Source: Paenibacillus chitinolyticus NBRC 15660 (lineage in GTDB: Bacteria; Bacillota; Bacilli; Paenibacillales; NBRC-103111). Taken from it: 64,000 bases of DNA. The position numbers were made by a program, and so were the translations under genes. The notes below the pieces were generated by a model. That model was not told the origin of the DNA. It saw nothing but the letters and a program-made list of their open reading frames with translations, and made no database searches. The stretch covers positions 124,001 through 188,000 of the forward strand of contig NZ_BBJT01000012.1 in assembly GCF_000739915.1 (NCBI RefSeq), in the 5' to 3' direction. This document shows positions 38,711-47,817 of this stretch, one piece after another; position 1 is the first letter of the stretch, and the number at the start of each line of letters is the position of its first letter.

Positions 38711-40000
38711 ATGAGTAAAGCGCTGAAAGAAACGCCTGATATCAATCCGAAGGCATCTAATGATTCCACCACCCAGCCAACCGAAAAACCGGCCGAAACG
38801 AAAACAAACGGTACAGCCGCTCCGGTTTCCAGCCTCAATCAGGCCAAAAATAAACCTATCGCGCCCGTGCGCAGCAAATACGCGTGGTTCGATATCAGTT
38901 CTTTAACCGCACCGGAGCAATGGGGCGCTATCGTACAAGCTCTGCCTCACCAGAAATTCACCGGCGTCGTAGCCAACGAGCAGCAGGTGAAGCAGCTTCC
39001 TCCGACTTTGGATAAAATCACCTATGTCGTGGGCACTCCTTCTCCCGATAAGCTGACGGCTTTAAATGAAGCCTACGACATCGTTATCTTGGAACCGTCG
39101 GTGATCGGCAGCAGCTGGTTCAGACGCAACCGTGAAGCCATTACCTGTAAAATCGGCACGAGCGTGAATGTAACGGACCCTGAGTCTTTGCAGCTCGCTG
39201 TAGCCATGACCCACGAGGTGTCTCTGCTAATTGTCGAATTCCGCGACGATACAAAAATTCCGCTTGAAATCGTTCTGGCCGACGCCCAGAATTTCGGTAC
39301 CGAAGTGGTCATGAAAGTACGCGACGATATCGAAGCGAAAGTCGTCTTCGGCGTACTTGAATGCGGGGCGGATGGCGTCCTGATCGCGTCGGGCGATCTC
39401 GGCCAAGTGTATGCGGTCGGCGAAGTAATTACTTCAACGGGCCAAAAAGGCGGTCAGCCGCTTCAGAAGCTGACCATTGTACGGACGGAGCATGTCGGCA
39501 TGGGCGATCGCGCCTGTATCGACCTGACGAGCTATCTCGGCCTCGACGAGGGTGTGCTGCTCGGTTCCTTCTCCTGTGGGGGCATTCTTGCCTGCAGCGA
39601 GACACACCCGCTTCCGTATATGCCGACGAGACCTTTCCGCATCAATGCGGGCAGCCTGCACACCTATGTACTGGCACCGGATAACCGGACCTGGTACTTG
39701 TCCGACCTGCGATCGGGAATGGAAGTCCTCGTCGTCAGCACATCCGGCAAAGCGAGACGCGTTTCGGTCGGCCGCGTGAAAATCGAGCGGCGCCCTCTGC
39801 TTTATATCGAAGCCCGGGCGGAAGACGGAACGACTCTTAATGTCATTATGCAAGAGGACTGGCATGTGCGCGTATTCGGCACGGAGGGCCAGCCGATCAA
39901 CATTACGACATTAAAGCCGGGCGACCAGGTGCTAGGCTATACGATGGACCCCGGCAGACATGTCGGCGTGAAAGTCGACGAGCTGATTATCGAACAGTAA
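38711..40000 (+). CDS. 3-dehydroquinate synthase II family (GriH-like)
   Basis: 429 residues. After a 55-residue Thr/Lys/Pro-rich, probably disordered N-terminus comes the AroB'-type domain: KYAWFDISSL, ECGADGVLIASGD, MGDRACIDLTSYL, EGVLLGSFSCGGILACSET and FRINAGSLHTYVLAPDNRTWYLSDL. In actinomycetes GriH works with GriI to make 3-amino-4-hydroxybenzoate; in archaea the homologue makes dehydroquinate. In Bacillales, where the shikimate pathway uses ordinary AroA/AroB, the GriH role is more likely. AGAGGAGAT precedes the ATG. Confidence 0.87.
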   Translation: MSKALKETPDINPKASNDSTTQPTEKPAETKTNGTAAPVSSLNQAKNKPIAPVRSKYAWFDISSLTAPEQWGAIVQALPHQKFTGVVANEQQVKQLPPTLDKITYVVGTPSPDKLTALNEAYDIVILEPSVIGSSWFRRNREAITCKIGTSVNVTDPESLQLAVAMTHEVSLLIVEFRDDTKIPLEIVLADAQNFGTEVVMKVRDDIEAKVVFGVLECGADGVLIASGDLGQVYAVGEVITSTGQKGGQPLQKLTIVRTEHVGMGDRACIDLTSYLGLDEGVLLGSFSCGGILACSETHPLPYMPTRPFRINAGSLHTYVLAPDNRTWYLSDLRSGMEVLVVSTSGKARRVSVGRVKIERRPLLYIEARAEDGTTLNVIMQEDWHVRVFGTEGQPINITTLKPGDQVLGYTMDPGRHVGVKVDELIIEQ

Positions 40001-40066
40001 GCGCCGCCTCTAAAGCCAGATCCCTTGGGATCTGCAAGCCCATACCCATATAAGGGGGAACAGCCT

Positions 40067-41296
40067 GTGTCCGTGAAATTTACCGCCCTTATGGAGCGAT
40101 TGGAACAATCACCTTTCTATAGACAACACCTTTCGGCAGAGGAACGGGAAATAAGAGATATTTCCCGCATCGGTGAGCTGCCGCTTACGACCAAAGACCA
40201 CCTCCGTGAAGCGGGTCCCTGGAATCTGCTGGCGGTGCCGCCGGAGGCGGTCTGCCAGTACTTCGAAACGTTCGGAACGACCGGTTTGCCCGCTTCAGCC
40301 TGGTACACCGTGCGGGATCTGGAGGCGGGAGGCCGTCAGATCGGTGACTCCGGCCTGCGCCTTAGACCCGGGGACCGGCTGCTTAACCGGTTCCCTTACG
40401 CGCTGTCCCTGCCGGCTCACCTGGTTCAACAGGCCGCGCGGCAGGCGGGCGCATGCGTGCTTCCGGCCAGCAGTCGGAACACGATGACGCCATATCCGCG
40501 CGTCATCGAACTGCTGCGCAAGTTGAAGGTAACGGTGATGACGGGCCTTCCCCGCGAGATGGAGATACTGGCGGAAACCGCACGGCTGCACGGGCTCGGC
40601 CGCCGGGAAGATTTCCCTCACCTCCGGGCCATCGGCGTCGCGGGAGAACTTCTGGCCGAGGCGCGCCGGAAGAAGATTGAAGAGCTTTGGGGTGTGCCGG
40701 TTTACAACTTGTACGGCTCTACCGAGACGGCCAACATAGCCGCGATGTGCGAACATGGCGTCCTGCACGTGGCCGAAGAAGATTTCTTCGTCGAAGTGCT
40801 GCAAGAAGACCTGTCAGCGTCGGTTGAACCCGGCGGGGGCAAAGGGCTTGCCGTGATCACCACGCTGACCCACGAGGGATCCCCTCTTCTCCGATATTTG
40901 AACGGAGACGTGATCTCCCTCGAGGAAGTCAGTTGTCCGTGCGGCAGAAGCGGCCACAGGCTGACCCATTACGGCCGGCAGCTGGACAGACTGGAGGTTG
41001 CCGGCCGAATCTTGGAACCGGCGGACATTCACGACGCCGTGTATTCGCTGCCGGACCTGCCGGACGCCTGGAAAGTAACGCCCGCGCAAGGCGGGCTCCG
41101 CTTTACGTTCGAATGGCCGGACAAAGACGCCGGAGTGCTCCCACGACTTGCGGCGATACTCGCCGAAAAGCTGCAGCTGCCGGTTGTCGTTGAGCCGGGT
41201 GAGCCGGGAGCCCTGTTTGATCGCCGCCTGCTTCTTGAGCGGCAGGTCAGCACCAAGCCCCTTTACATCGTAAAGCCGGCAGAGGTTGTGCTTTAA
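40067..41296 (+). CDS. PaaK-like adenylate-forming ligase 2
   Basis: 409 residues, distinct from ligase 1. Altered P-loop TFGTTGLPASAWY, PVYNLYGSTETANIA, SPLLRYLNGDVI, CPCG and GRQLDRLEV; ends TKPLYIVKP. Shorter N-terminus than ligase 1. I start at a GTG at 40067 with AAGGGGGAA upstream; a TTG 14 codons earlier is in frame but precedes that ribosome site. Probably activates or couples a second aromatic acid in the same pathway. Confidence 0.8.
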   Translation: MSVKFTALMERLEQSPFYRQHLSAEEREIRDISRIGELPLTTKDHLREAGPWNLLAVPPEAVCQYFETFGTTGLPASAWYTVRDLEAGGRQIGDSGLRLRPGDRLLNRFPYALSLPAHLVQQAARQAGACVLPASSRNTMTPYPRVIELLRKLKVTVMTGLPREMEILAETARLHGLGRREDFPHLRAIGVAGELLAEARRKKIEELWGVPVYNLYGSTETANIAAMCEHGVLHVAEEDFFVEVLQEDLSASVEPGGGKGLAVITTLTHEGSPLLRYLNGDVISLEEVSCPCGRSGHRLTHYGRQLDRLEVAGRILEPADIHDAVYSLPDLPDAWKVTPAQGGLRFTFEWPDKDAGVLPRLAAILAEKLQLPVVVEPGEPGALFDRRLLLERQVSTKPLYIVKPAEVVL

Positions 41297-41342
41297 ACCG
41301 TCGGAACGTTCGGCGTTTATCCCGATAGGATCGAAACCAATA

Positions 41343-41383
41343 AAATCCCCCGAGCCTTAGCTGGCCGGGGGATTTTATTGGTT
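41343..41383 (+). terminator. Terminator closing the aromatic cluster
   Basis: AAATCCCCCG, 14-base loop, CGGGGGATTTT. It stands between the ligase and the convergent c-di-GMP gene and may serve both strands. Confidence 0.8.
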
Positions 41384-41399
41384 TGTCGGCGAAAGGCCT

Positions 41400-43556
41400 T
41401 CAGACTTGAACGAATGGTTGCTTCCTGCTTAAAAGCTCACCGGCCTTCTCGCTGGATAACGGAGGACTGATGAAAAAGCCTTGTCCGATCGTGCATTGAT
41501 GCTCCTGGAGGAAATGAATCTGCCTCTCATGTTCGATGCCTTCTCCGATAAGTTGGAATTTTAAATGCCGGCCCATATCGATGATGGTTCGGACAATAGC
41601 TTCCGTGTTGGCATTGAACGTGATTTCTTCTATGAAGGTGCGGTCGATTTTAATATGATCGATAGGCAGTTTATCCAGTAAGAAGAGGGAGGAATAGCCG
41701 GTTCCAAAATCGTCAATCGAAAGTTTGACGCCAATCTTCTTCAATGCGGTCAAAATCACGAGAGACTGATCCAGATTCTGCATGATGCTTTCGGTAATTT
41801 CAAGCTCCAGATGACCCGGGTTCATGTCAAATTCTTCAAGGACGCTTTGGATGGTTGAAACGAGCTGTTTATCCTGGAATTGTCTTACGGAGATATTGAC
41901 GGCCAGGCGGATTTCCGGCAGCCCCGCTTCCCTCCACTGCTTGTACTGGTGACAGGCTGTGTGAAGCACCCACTTGCCGATAGGCACGATAAGACCCGTT
42001 TCCTCAGCAATCGGAATAAACTCCCCTGGCGTGACAACCCCGAGTTCCGGGTCCATCCAGCGGATCAGGGCTTCCATCCCTACGATCTCTCCGCTGGCCA
42101 GATTAATTTGCGGCTGGTAGTGAAGGGTAAACAGCTGCTTCTCCAGGGCTCTGCGCAGCCCGTTCTCCAGCTTAAGCTTCCTGGCGAGCCGGTTGTTGTG
42201 CACCCGATAATACTGGTAATTGTTTTTCCCGTTTTCTTTGGACAGATACATGGCCATGTCCGCATGTTTGATCAGTACATCACGGTCCATGCCATCCTGC
42301 GGGTAAATACTGATGCCGATGCTTGTCGTCGTATAAACCTCATGCCCGTGGAGCTGGAACGGCTGCTTGAATTGATCCAGCACCGCCTGGGCCTGGACAC
42401 GGACGCCGTCTTCCGTCACTCCTTCAAGCAAAATGACGAATTCGTCTCCGCTGTGCCTGAATACGGTATCGGACGGACCGAGACACGCCCGCAGCCGTTC
42501 GGCAACCTGCCTCAGCAGTAGATCCCCGTATATATGGCCGACGGTATCGTTAATATTTTTAAACCGGTCCAGATCCAGAAACAGCACCGCCAATTGCGAT
42601 CCCGTCTGCTCCGCTCTCTCGATCGCCATATATAGACACTCGTTGAGGTAGCTGCGGTTAGGCAGTCCCGTCAAGGTGTCATGGTAAGCCATATGATTAA
42701 TCTTTTCCTCGGCCTTCTTGCGTTCCGTAATGTCCTTCCCGATACTCATACACGCGGGCTTGCCCCCGTAATTGGTTGCCACCAGTACCAGTTCGCAGCT
42801 TCTTACCTGACCGTCCAGACGGACATACCTTTGTTCCATGCGGGCGGAAACCCCTTTTTCCAAAACTTCGTTCACGTGCTCCAGGGCATTCTTGCGGGAT
42901 TCCGGATGGAGGAACCTCAGGGCCGACCGCCCCAAAAGCTTGTTCACGTCTTCCGCACCCAGCGATTGGACGGCAGCCGGATTGGCATAGACGAGCTTGC
43001 CCTTCTGCTGGACCACAATCGGCTCCGGACATATCTCTATCAGACTCCGGTAACGGTTCTCGCTTTCTTTAAGCCGGTCGCGTTCTATGATCATTTGCCT
43101 GAAGAAATAGCTTAAAGCGGCATAAACGACCGTGTTAAACACGACACCGACCAGATTGGCCCGGAGATAGTCGAACTGGACCGTGCTTGAATAGGTGAGC
43201 AGAAAAAGCAGAAAGCCCGCTCCGACAATCGTCGGCACCCACAAACCCGGAAGCAGGAAAGCATACAGCAGCAGTAGAGTGTACATGATGGAAGGAAGTT
43301 TAAAATAGTCGATGTTGTGAAGCAGAGTAAACAAGGTAATATAGGCTATCGAAGCGAGGATATGTTGCAGCACAACTGATTTTCTCAGGAATACGGCGGA
43401 TAGAATGGTCGTCAGGAATACAAACACTTTAATCATGTGGTCCTGTCCGACCGAGAACAAGTTGTTCACGATAGTGAGTACAAGAAGCGTTAATAAATAA
43501 GCCTTGCCATTTCGCATAATATGCCGATATACGGGACTAGACCGCAGCTGCCTCAT
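41400..43556 (-). CDS. Membrane PAS-GGDEF-EAL protein
   Basis: 718 residues. About five N-terminal helices (residues 18-155), a PAS domain (about 165-275), a GGDEF domain with SGDEF at 369-373, and an EAL domain with EAL at 495-497, LEITES, IDDFGTGYSSL and KIDRTFI. It is likely to bind c-di-GMP and probably degrades it; the SGDEF variant can be active. The inhibitory RxxD site reads GPSD, so product feedback seems lost. IGEGIEHE departs from the usual AEGVET. The ribosome site before the ATG is weak (AAAGTGAG). Confidence 0.92.
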   Translation of the reverse strand: MRQLRSSPVYRHIMRNGKAYLLTLLVLTIVNNLFSVGQDHMIKVFVFLTTILSAVFLRKSVVLQHILASIAYITLFTLLHNIDYFKLPSIMYTLLLLYAFLLPGLWVPTIVGAGFLLFLLTYSSTVQFDYLRANLVGVVFNTVVYAALSYFFRQMIIERDRLKESENRYRSLIEICPEPIVVQQKGKLVYANPAAVQSLGAEDVNKLLGRSALRFLHPESRKNALEHVNEVLEKGVSARMEQRYVRLDGQVRSCELVLVATNYGGKPACMSIGKDITERKKAEEKINHMAYHDTLTGLPNRSYLNECLYMAIERAEQTGSQLAVLFLDLDRFKNINDTVGHIYGDLLLRQVAERLRACLGPSDTVFRHSGDEFVILLEGVTEDGVRVQAQAVLDQFKQPFQLHGHEVYTTTSIGISIYPQDGMDRDVLIKHADMAMYLSKENGKNNYQYYRVHNNRLARKLKLENGLRRALEKQLFTLHYQPQINLASGEIVGMEALIRWMDPELGVVTPGEFIPIAEETGLIVPIGKWVLHTACHQYKQWREAGLPEIRLAVNISVRQFQDKQLVSTIQSVLEEFDMNPGHLELEITESIMQNLDQSLVILTALKKIGVKLSIDDFGTGYSSLFLLDKLPIDHIKIDRTFIEEITFNANTEAIVRTIIDMGRHLKFQLIGEGIEHERQIHFLQEHQCTIGQGFFISPPLSSEKAGELLSRKQPFVQV

Positions 43557-43612
43557 TCAAGTGCTCACTTTCTTATGGAATTATAATCTTCGTACTTTTA
43601 CCAATTATTATC

Positions 43613-43621
43613 ATTATAGCA
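43613..43621 (-). promoter_or_regulatory. extended -10 promoter of the GGDEF-EAL gene
   Basis: Minus strand TGCTATAAT, about 55 bases before the start codon. Confidence 0.5.
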
Positions 43622-43683
43622 GATATCTACTAGACTAAAGGGATACATTTCTCTTGTTTTAGTATAAATTTATTTTTGTAAAA

Positions 43684-43715
43684 GAAATAAAACCGGCCGC
43701 ACATGACGACCGGTT
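43684..43715 (-). terminator. Terminator after the FAD oxidoreductase
   Basis: Minus strand AACCGG...CCGGTT stem followed by TTATTTCTTTT. Confidence 0.7.
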
Positions 43716-43752
43716 CCGAATAAGGTTCATTTCGTTTCCGCTGCACTTTTCA

Positions 43753-45741
43753 CTACCGGTAAACGACCCCGGCCTGGGCTTTAAGCACATCGCGCAGCAG
43801 CATATAAGCGTCCCCGTTGGTCAGCTTCGATTTGTTCTCGATCGCTTGGAAAGTCGCCGGCTCGACCAGCTTTTGTTCCAACACATAAGCGGCCGACTCG
43901 CTCCGTCTTACTTTAGCTCCCACCGCCTGGGATATGGTCCAGGCCGCCTGTTCCCACGTCAATGCAATATCTCCGGGTTTGGTCAATCCCTTGACCGCCG
44001 CATCCGCGCTGCCGCCTACGGCTTTGGGGTAGGTCCGGCCCAGGACCGTCTTCATCGTGTTAAAATGGTTGGCAAACCGCCGCGGGTTGGACGGCTCGTC
44101 CAGTTGAAACTCGTTCTTCTCGCCTCCCGCGGCGATACCGAGACTTACGGCAGCTTTCAAGCCTTCGTAAGCCTTATGTTTGGTATACGGCGGCGCAGCG
44201 AATTTGTAAGGCTCCAGGCGCACGCCCTGCTTCACCAGGGTTTCCTGCAGCTCGGTAACCAGCGGTTTCGACAAGGACAGCTCCCGGAAGCTGACCTTGT
44301 TCTTGGTCGCCACCGCAGCCGCGGCACCTGCCGCTTGGCCCGACGCCATCCCGACCGGAACGGTCCGTGCGGACCCGTGGGGCAGCGAATCAAAGCTCGC
44401 CGAACGCCCGACCACCAGCAGCCCGTTTATTTTCTGCGGGACCAAAGCCCGGAACGGGACGGCGTACTGACTCGGCTTCAAAACGATATCCCCGCGATAC
44501 TTGGCGTCCGTACTCTGGATATCGAGGTTGTAGGAGCCGTAGGCTATCTTGTCCCACTGATCGCGGTTATCGAGCGCGTCCACCATAGTAAGCCGGTATT
44601 CACCGATCATATGGCGCGTTTCCCGGACATACAGCTCGGGAGCCGAGCCGTCCAGTTCGAGCGACGCAAGTTCCGGGAATTCTTTCTTCATATAATCCAG
44701 CACATGCGGGAGTTCGGCACGGCCGATTTCCATTCCTTCCTTGACGGAAGCGGGGTCTAACGGATTAACCCCGAAGATCTGCAGCGCATTGATCAGAATC
44801 GAGCCGTCGTTCTGGCGCCCGATGTTCAAGCCGCGCATGCGAACCCGCTCGGGGTTCGTCGATTTGTAATCCCACATGGCCGAGTATCCCCAGCCGCTCA
44901 TGGCATCAGCGCCCATGCCTCTGAGCAGATGCGGATCATTCTCGCCGTTCTTTTTCATCTGCTGCCAGATTTCTTCGGTCATTCCTTTTAGACGGAATAC
45001 AAGCGTAACGGCCATGAGCGATTTGTCATCCCCAAGGTCCTGACGCCCGATTGTAAAAGGCACACCGGCGGCCGCAGCCACGTCTCCGTCCTGTGTGGCG
45101 TCAATGACGGCCCTGGCGCTCACTTTGTGTTCTTTGCCGTCGGCCGTCGTGATGTTCAAACCCGTTACGGTCTGCGATCCGTTCACCATCGGCGTAAAGC
45201 TCTTGGCATGCATCAGCAGGTCAACTTTCTTCTCTTTCCGCACCAGGTCGTAGAACGCGTTGGCTGCGGTTGTCACGTCAAAAGAAGTGCCTTCAACCCC
45301 CTTGCGCCATTCCAAGAAAATTCCCTCATTCAGAAACTTGCCGGCGTCGGATTTTCCTTCTTCGTTGGGCGCGAAGCTGTTGTCCAGGCTGTTAAGCCAG
45401 CCCTCGGTGAATAAGCCGCCCAGCACATCCCTGGCGCGGTTTTCCACGAGAAGCGTCTTCTGGCCGTTGCGGGCCGCCGATACGGCAGCGGCAATGCCTT
45501 CCGGGTCCGTACCTGCGACAATCACGTCGTATTCGCTGTCCGGCGCTTTAATCGAGGCCACTTTCTTAACGGATTGGGACTGACCGGGTTTAGCCATATC
45601 CGTCCCTTTCCAGGCCGACCAGGCCCACCAGCTTAAACTGATCAGCAGCAGAAAAGCAAAAGCGCTTATTAAACCCATTCCCTTACGGGGATAAGTAGGT
45701 GATTGGTTCTCTTTTTTTCTCGAATCCGTCGTTTGCGTCAT
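43753..45741 (-). CDS. Membrane-anchored FAD-dependent oxidoreductase
   Basis: 662 residues. A single N-terminal helix (LISAFAFLLLISLSWWAW, about residues 24-41) anchors an extracytoplasmic FAD-dependent oxidoreductase domain (PF12831 type). The dinucleotide loop reads DVIVAGTDPEGIAAA, a GxxPEG form instead of GxGxxG. VIDATQDGDVAAAAGVPF and PFRALVPQKINGLLVVGR are conserved. The last 170 residues resemble an S-layer-homology type segment (YEGLKAAVSLGIA), though weakly. Substrate unknown. ATG at 45741 after GGATGAGG. Confidence 0.82.
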   Translation of the reverse strand: MTQTTDSRKKENQSPTYPRKGMGLISAFAFLLLISLSWWAWSAWKGTDMAKPGQSQSVKKVASIKAPDSEYDVIVAGTDPEGIAAAVSAARNGQKTLLVENRARDVLGGLFTEGWLNSLDNSFAPNEEGKSDAGKFLNEGIFLEWRKGVEGTSFDVTTAANAFYDLVRKEKKVDLLMHAKSFTPMVNGSQTVTGLNITTADGKEHKVSARAVIDATQDGDVAAAAGVPFTIGRQDLGDDKSLMAVTLVFRLKGMTEEIWQQMKKNGENDPHLLRGMGADAMSGWGYSAMWDYKSTNPERVRMRGLNIGRQNDGSILINALQIFGVNPLDPASVKEGMEIGRAELPHVLDYMKKEFPELASLELDGSAPELYVRETRHMIGEYRLTMVDALDNRDQWDKIAYGSYNLDIQSTDAKYRGDIVLKPSQYAVPFRALVPQKINGLLVVGRSASFDSLPHGSARTVPVGMASGQAAGAAAAVATKNKVSFRELSLSKPLVTELQETLVKQGVRLEPYKFAAPPYTKHKAYEGLKAAVSLGIAAGGEKNEFQLDEPSNPRRFANHFNTMKTVLGRTYPKAVGGSADAAVKGLTKPGDIALTWEQAAWTISQAVGAKVRRSESAAYVLEQKLVEPATFQAIENKSKLTNGDAYMLLRDVLKAQAGVVYR

Positions 45742-45904
45742 CTTCAACCTCATCCTTCTGCGAAATAGGTTCCCCTCAATCCCCTGGTGAATAAGCCGTC
45801 GATAAATCTCTTATTTAGACGAAGCTTGGCGAGGTTAGGTTTCATTTTGACTGTCCGCAAGCGAACCCGCGGAGAGGCGGCCCCCCGTTCCGTTCCTTAA
45901 CCGG

Positions 45905-45930
45905 AAAAAAGGGTTCCTTCTCAGGAACCC
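45905..45930 (-). terminator. Terminator after the SLH-CAP gene
   Basis: Minus strand GGGTTCC, loop TGAGA, GGAACCC, TTTTTT. Confidence 0.85.
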
Positions 45931-45974
45931 GTCGCTCCACGGGTCTTCCCGCAGGAGATGAGATGCACATTACA

Positions 45975-47522
45975 TTATCTCGGTGTATAAAAGTTTTGTG
46001 TGTAATATACGTTCATGGAGCCGCCGAAGTAAACTCCGACGCCCAAGCGGGTTGTATCGCCCATTATGTTTTTGCGGTGTCCGGAGGAATTCATCCAGCC
46101 GTTCACCACTTCAATCGGTCCCGAGTAGCCGGACGCGATGTTCTCGGCCGCACTCCAGAACTTCAGCCCGTCCTTCTCCATCCGGTCGAAAGGAGAGAGT
46201 CCCTGCTTGTTTGTATGATCGAAATACCCGTTCACGGCCATATCCTCGCTGTGCTTGCGGGCCGTCGAGGCGATGGAGGCGTCCCATGCGAAAGGCGCCT
46301 TGCCTTGACGGACGCGAATGGCATTCGTCAGATCGAACGTCTGCTTCTCGTAGGCGGTCCGCTGATCCTCACTGCGCGAGGCTAAGGTGCCTGAGCTGCT
46401 GTTTGCGGCGGACATGGACGTATCCTGGACGAGCATGCCGATCAGCTTCCCGTTGTCGTTCGTGTCGAAATAGAAGCTGACATTCAGCCCGTCCGTCTCG
46501 AAAGAAACCGCATTTTTGGCCGTACCGCCGACAGCTTTGGCGCCCGTCATTTTCGTCCGGACCGCCGCCTCGTTCATAAGCGTCGTCACTCCGTTCGCTT
46601 CCGTCCAATTACCTGTGACCGTATACAGCGCGGCGACTCGGCCGTTCTTGATTCCCGCCTGCAGATAGTGCTTGTAGTCCGTGGTGTTGTAAATGTACCA
46701 GGTCAACCCGCTGCCTCCCGTATCTTTACGGTCGGGTTGGCCCAGCCGCTTGATCAGGTCCGCTTCCGTATCGCCCACGGCCGCACCCTCGATCACAAAA
46801 TGCCGGGCTTCCAGGCTTTCCGTCTTAACGCTGCCGTTACTATCCGGCTTGTCCACCACGGCGACCGTTCCACCGGGCGCGGTCCCGCCGGCACTGCCGG
46901 AATTATTCGGGACTTCCGAATAAGCGACAGCGATAAGATCGCTCTGTACGCCGAGCAGATTTTGCAGGAACTTCAGCGCTTCTGCGCGGGTTAAAGCGTC
47001 ATCGGGGCGGAATCCGTTCTCGCTTCCGTCCGTTTTGCCTTGAGACAAGCCCTGATCCAGCAAACGCTGCACCGCTTCCTTGGTCGAAAGCAGATTGCCC
47101 TGCGTAGCCGCAATCAGTCTGGCTGCATCTCCCCGTAAATAAGGGGAAGTTGTATTCTTAAGCAACGGCCAGGAATAAATGGCCGCTTTGGTATAATAGG
47201 GATCGAACCATTGGGAGCCTGCCGCCGTTTCGGACCCCACTTTGTTATAGGCACGCAGCAGCAATGCCAGAAACTCCGGTTCGGTAACGGCCTTATCCGG
47301 CCGGAACGTGCCGTCGGCATAACCGTCCGTCATCTTGTGCTCATACGCCCAGCGGATCGTTTCTTCAGCCCAGTGGCCCTTAGTATCCTTAAACGTGGAT
47401 TTATAGGAAGGGGACGTCTGGGACGCCGCAGCGGCCTTATAGCCATTTCCGCCCAGTCCTGAAGCCAGCAGAGCTGCCGTTAAAAAACCGCCGATCAACA
47501 TTTTGCCTGTTCTAGTTCTCAT
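45975..47522 (-). CDS. SLH-domain and CAP-domain surface protein
   Basis: 515 residues. Signal peptide (LIGGFLTAALLASGLG, cleavage near AAAA-S), then two or three SLH repeats (STFKDTKGHWAEETIRWAYE, DGYADGTFRPDKAVTEPEF; NGFRPDDALTRAEALKFLQ), a linker, a CAP-associated N domain (VIEGAAVGDTEADLIKRLG), and a C-terminal CAP/SCP domain (LTNAIRVRQGKAPFAWD, HSEDMAVNGYFDHTN, AENIASGYSGP, NGWMNSSGHRKNIM). It is expected to be bound to cell-wall polymer on the surface. Function unknown. Confidence 0.9.
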   Translation of the reverse strand: MRTRTGKMLIGGFLTAALLASGLGGNGYKAAAASQTSPSYKSTFKDTKGHWAEETIRWAYEHKMTDGYADGTFRPDKAVTEPEFLALLLRAYNKVGSETAAGSQWFDPYYTKAAIYSWPLLKNTTSPYLRGDAARLIAATQGNLLSTKEAVQRLLDQGLSQGKTDGSENGFRPDDALTRAEALKFLQNLLGVQSDLIAVAYSEVPNNSGSAGGTAPGGTVAVVDKPDSNGSVKTESLEARHFVIEGAAVGDTEADLIKRLGQPDRKDTGGSGLTWYIYNTTDYKHYLQAGIKNGRVAALYTVTGNWTEANGVTTLMNEAAVRTKMTGAKAVGGTAKNAVSFETDGLNVSFYFDTNDNGKLIGMLVQDTSMSAANSSSGTLASRSEDQRTAYEKQTFDLTNAIRVRQGKAPFAWDASIASTARKHSEDMAVNGYFDHTNKQGLSPFDRMEKDGLKFWSAAENIASGYSGPIEVVNGWMNSSGHRKNIMGDTTRLGVGVYFGGSMNVYYTQNFYTPR

Positions 47523-47668
47523 ATCCTCACTCCTTGATCGGAATTATGATGCCGCTCTTCTATTCTAGCGAATCATAGGGGCGGGGTAAATTGATAATTT
47601 GATAGATTTTGGCGATTGAAGAAGTTTTTTCTTCATCAGATGGTCGAAACGCTCTTTCCCGGCATACT

Positions 47669-47692
47669 AAAAAGACCGCCTCTCGGCGGTCT
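47669..47692 (-). terminator. Terminator after tRNA-Pro
   Basis: Minus strand GACCGCC, loop GAGA, GGCGGTC, TTTTT. Confidence 0.85.
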
Positions 47693-47740
47693 GTTATGTA
47701 CATGCTATTAGAGAATGAGCCTATTCTCAAAGAAAAATGA

Positions 47741-47817
47741 TGGTCGAGACGACAGGATTTGAACCTGCGACCTCTTGCTCCCGAAGCAAGCGCTCTACCA
47801 AGCTGAGCCACGTCTCG
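47741..47817 (-). tRNA. tRNA-Pro(CGG)
   Basis: 77 bases with encoded CCA. Acceptor CGAGACG/CGTCTCG, anticodon loop TTCGGGA giving CGG, T arm CAGG-TTCAAAT-CCTG. Confidence 0.95.
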
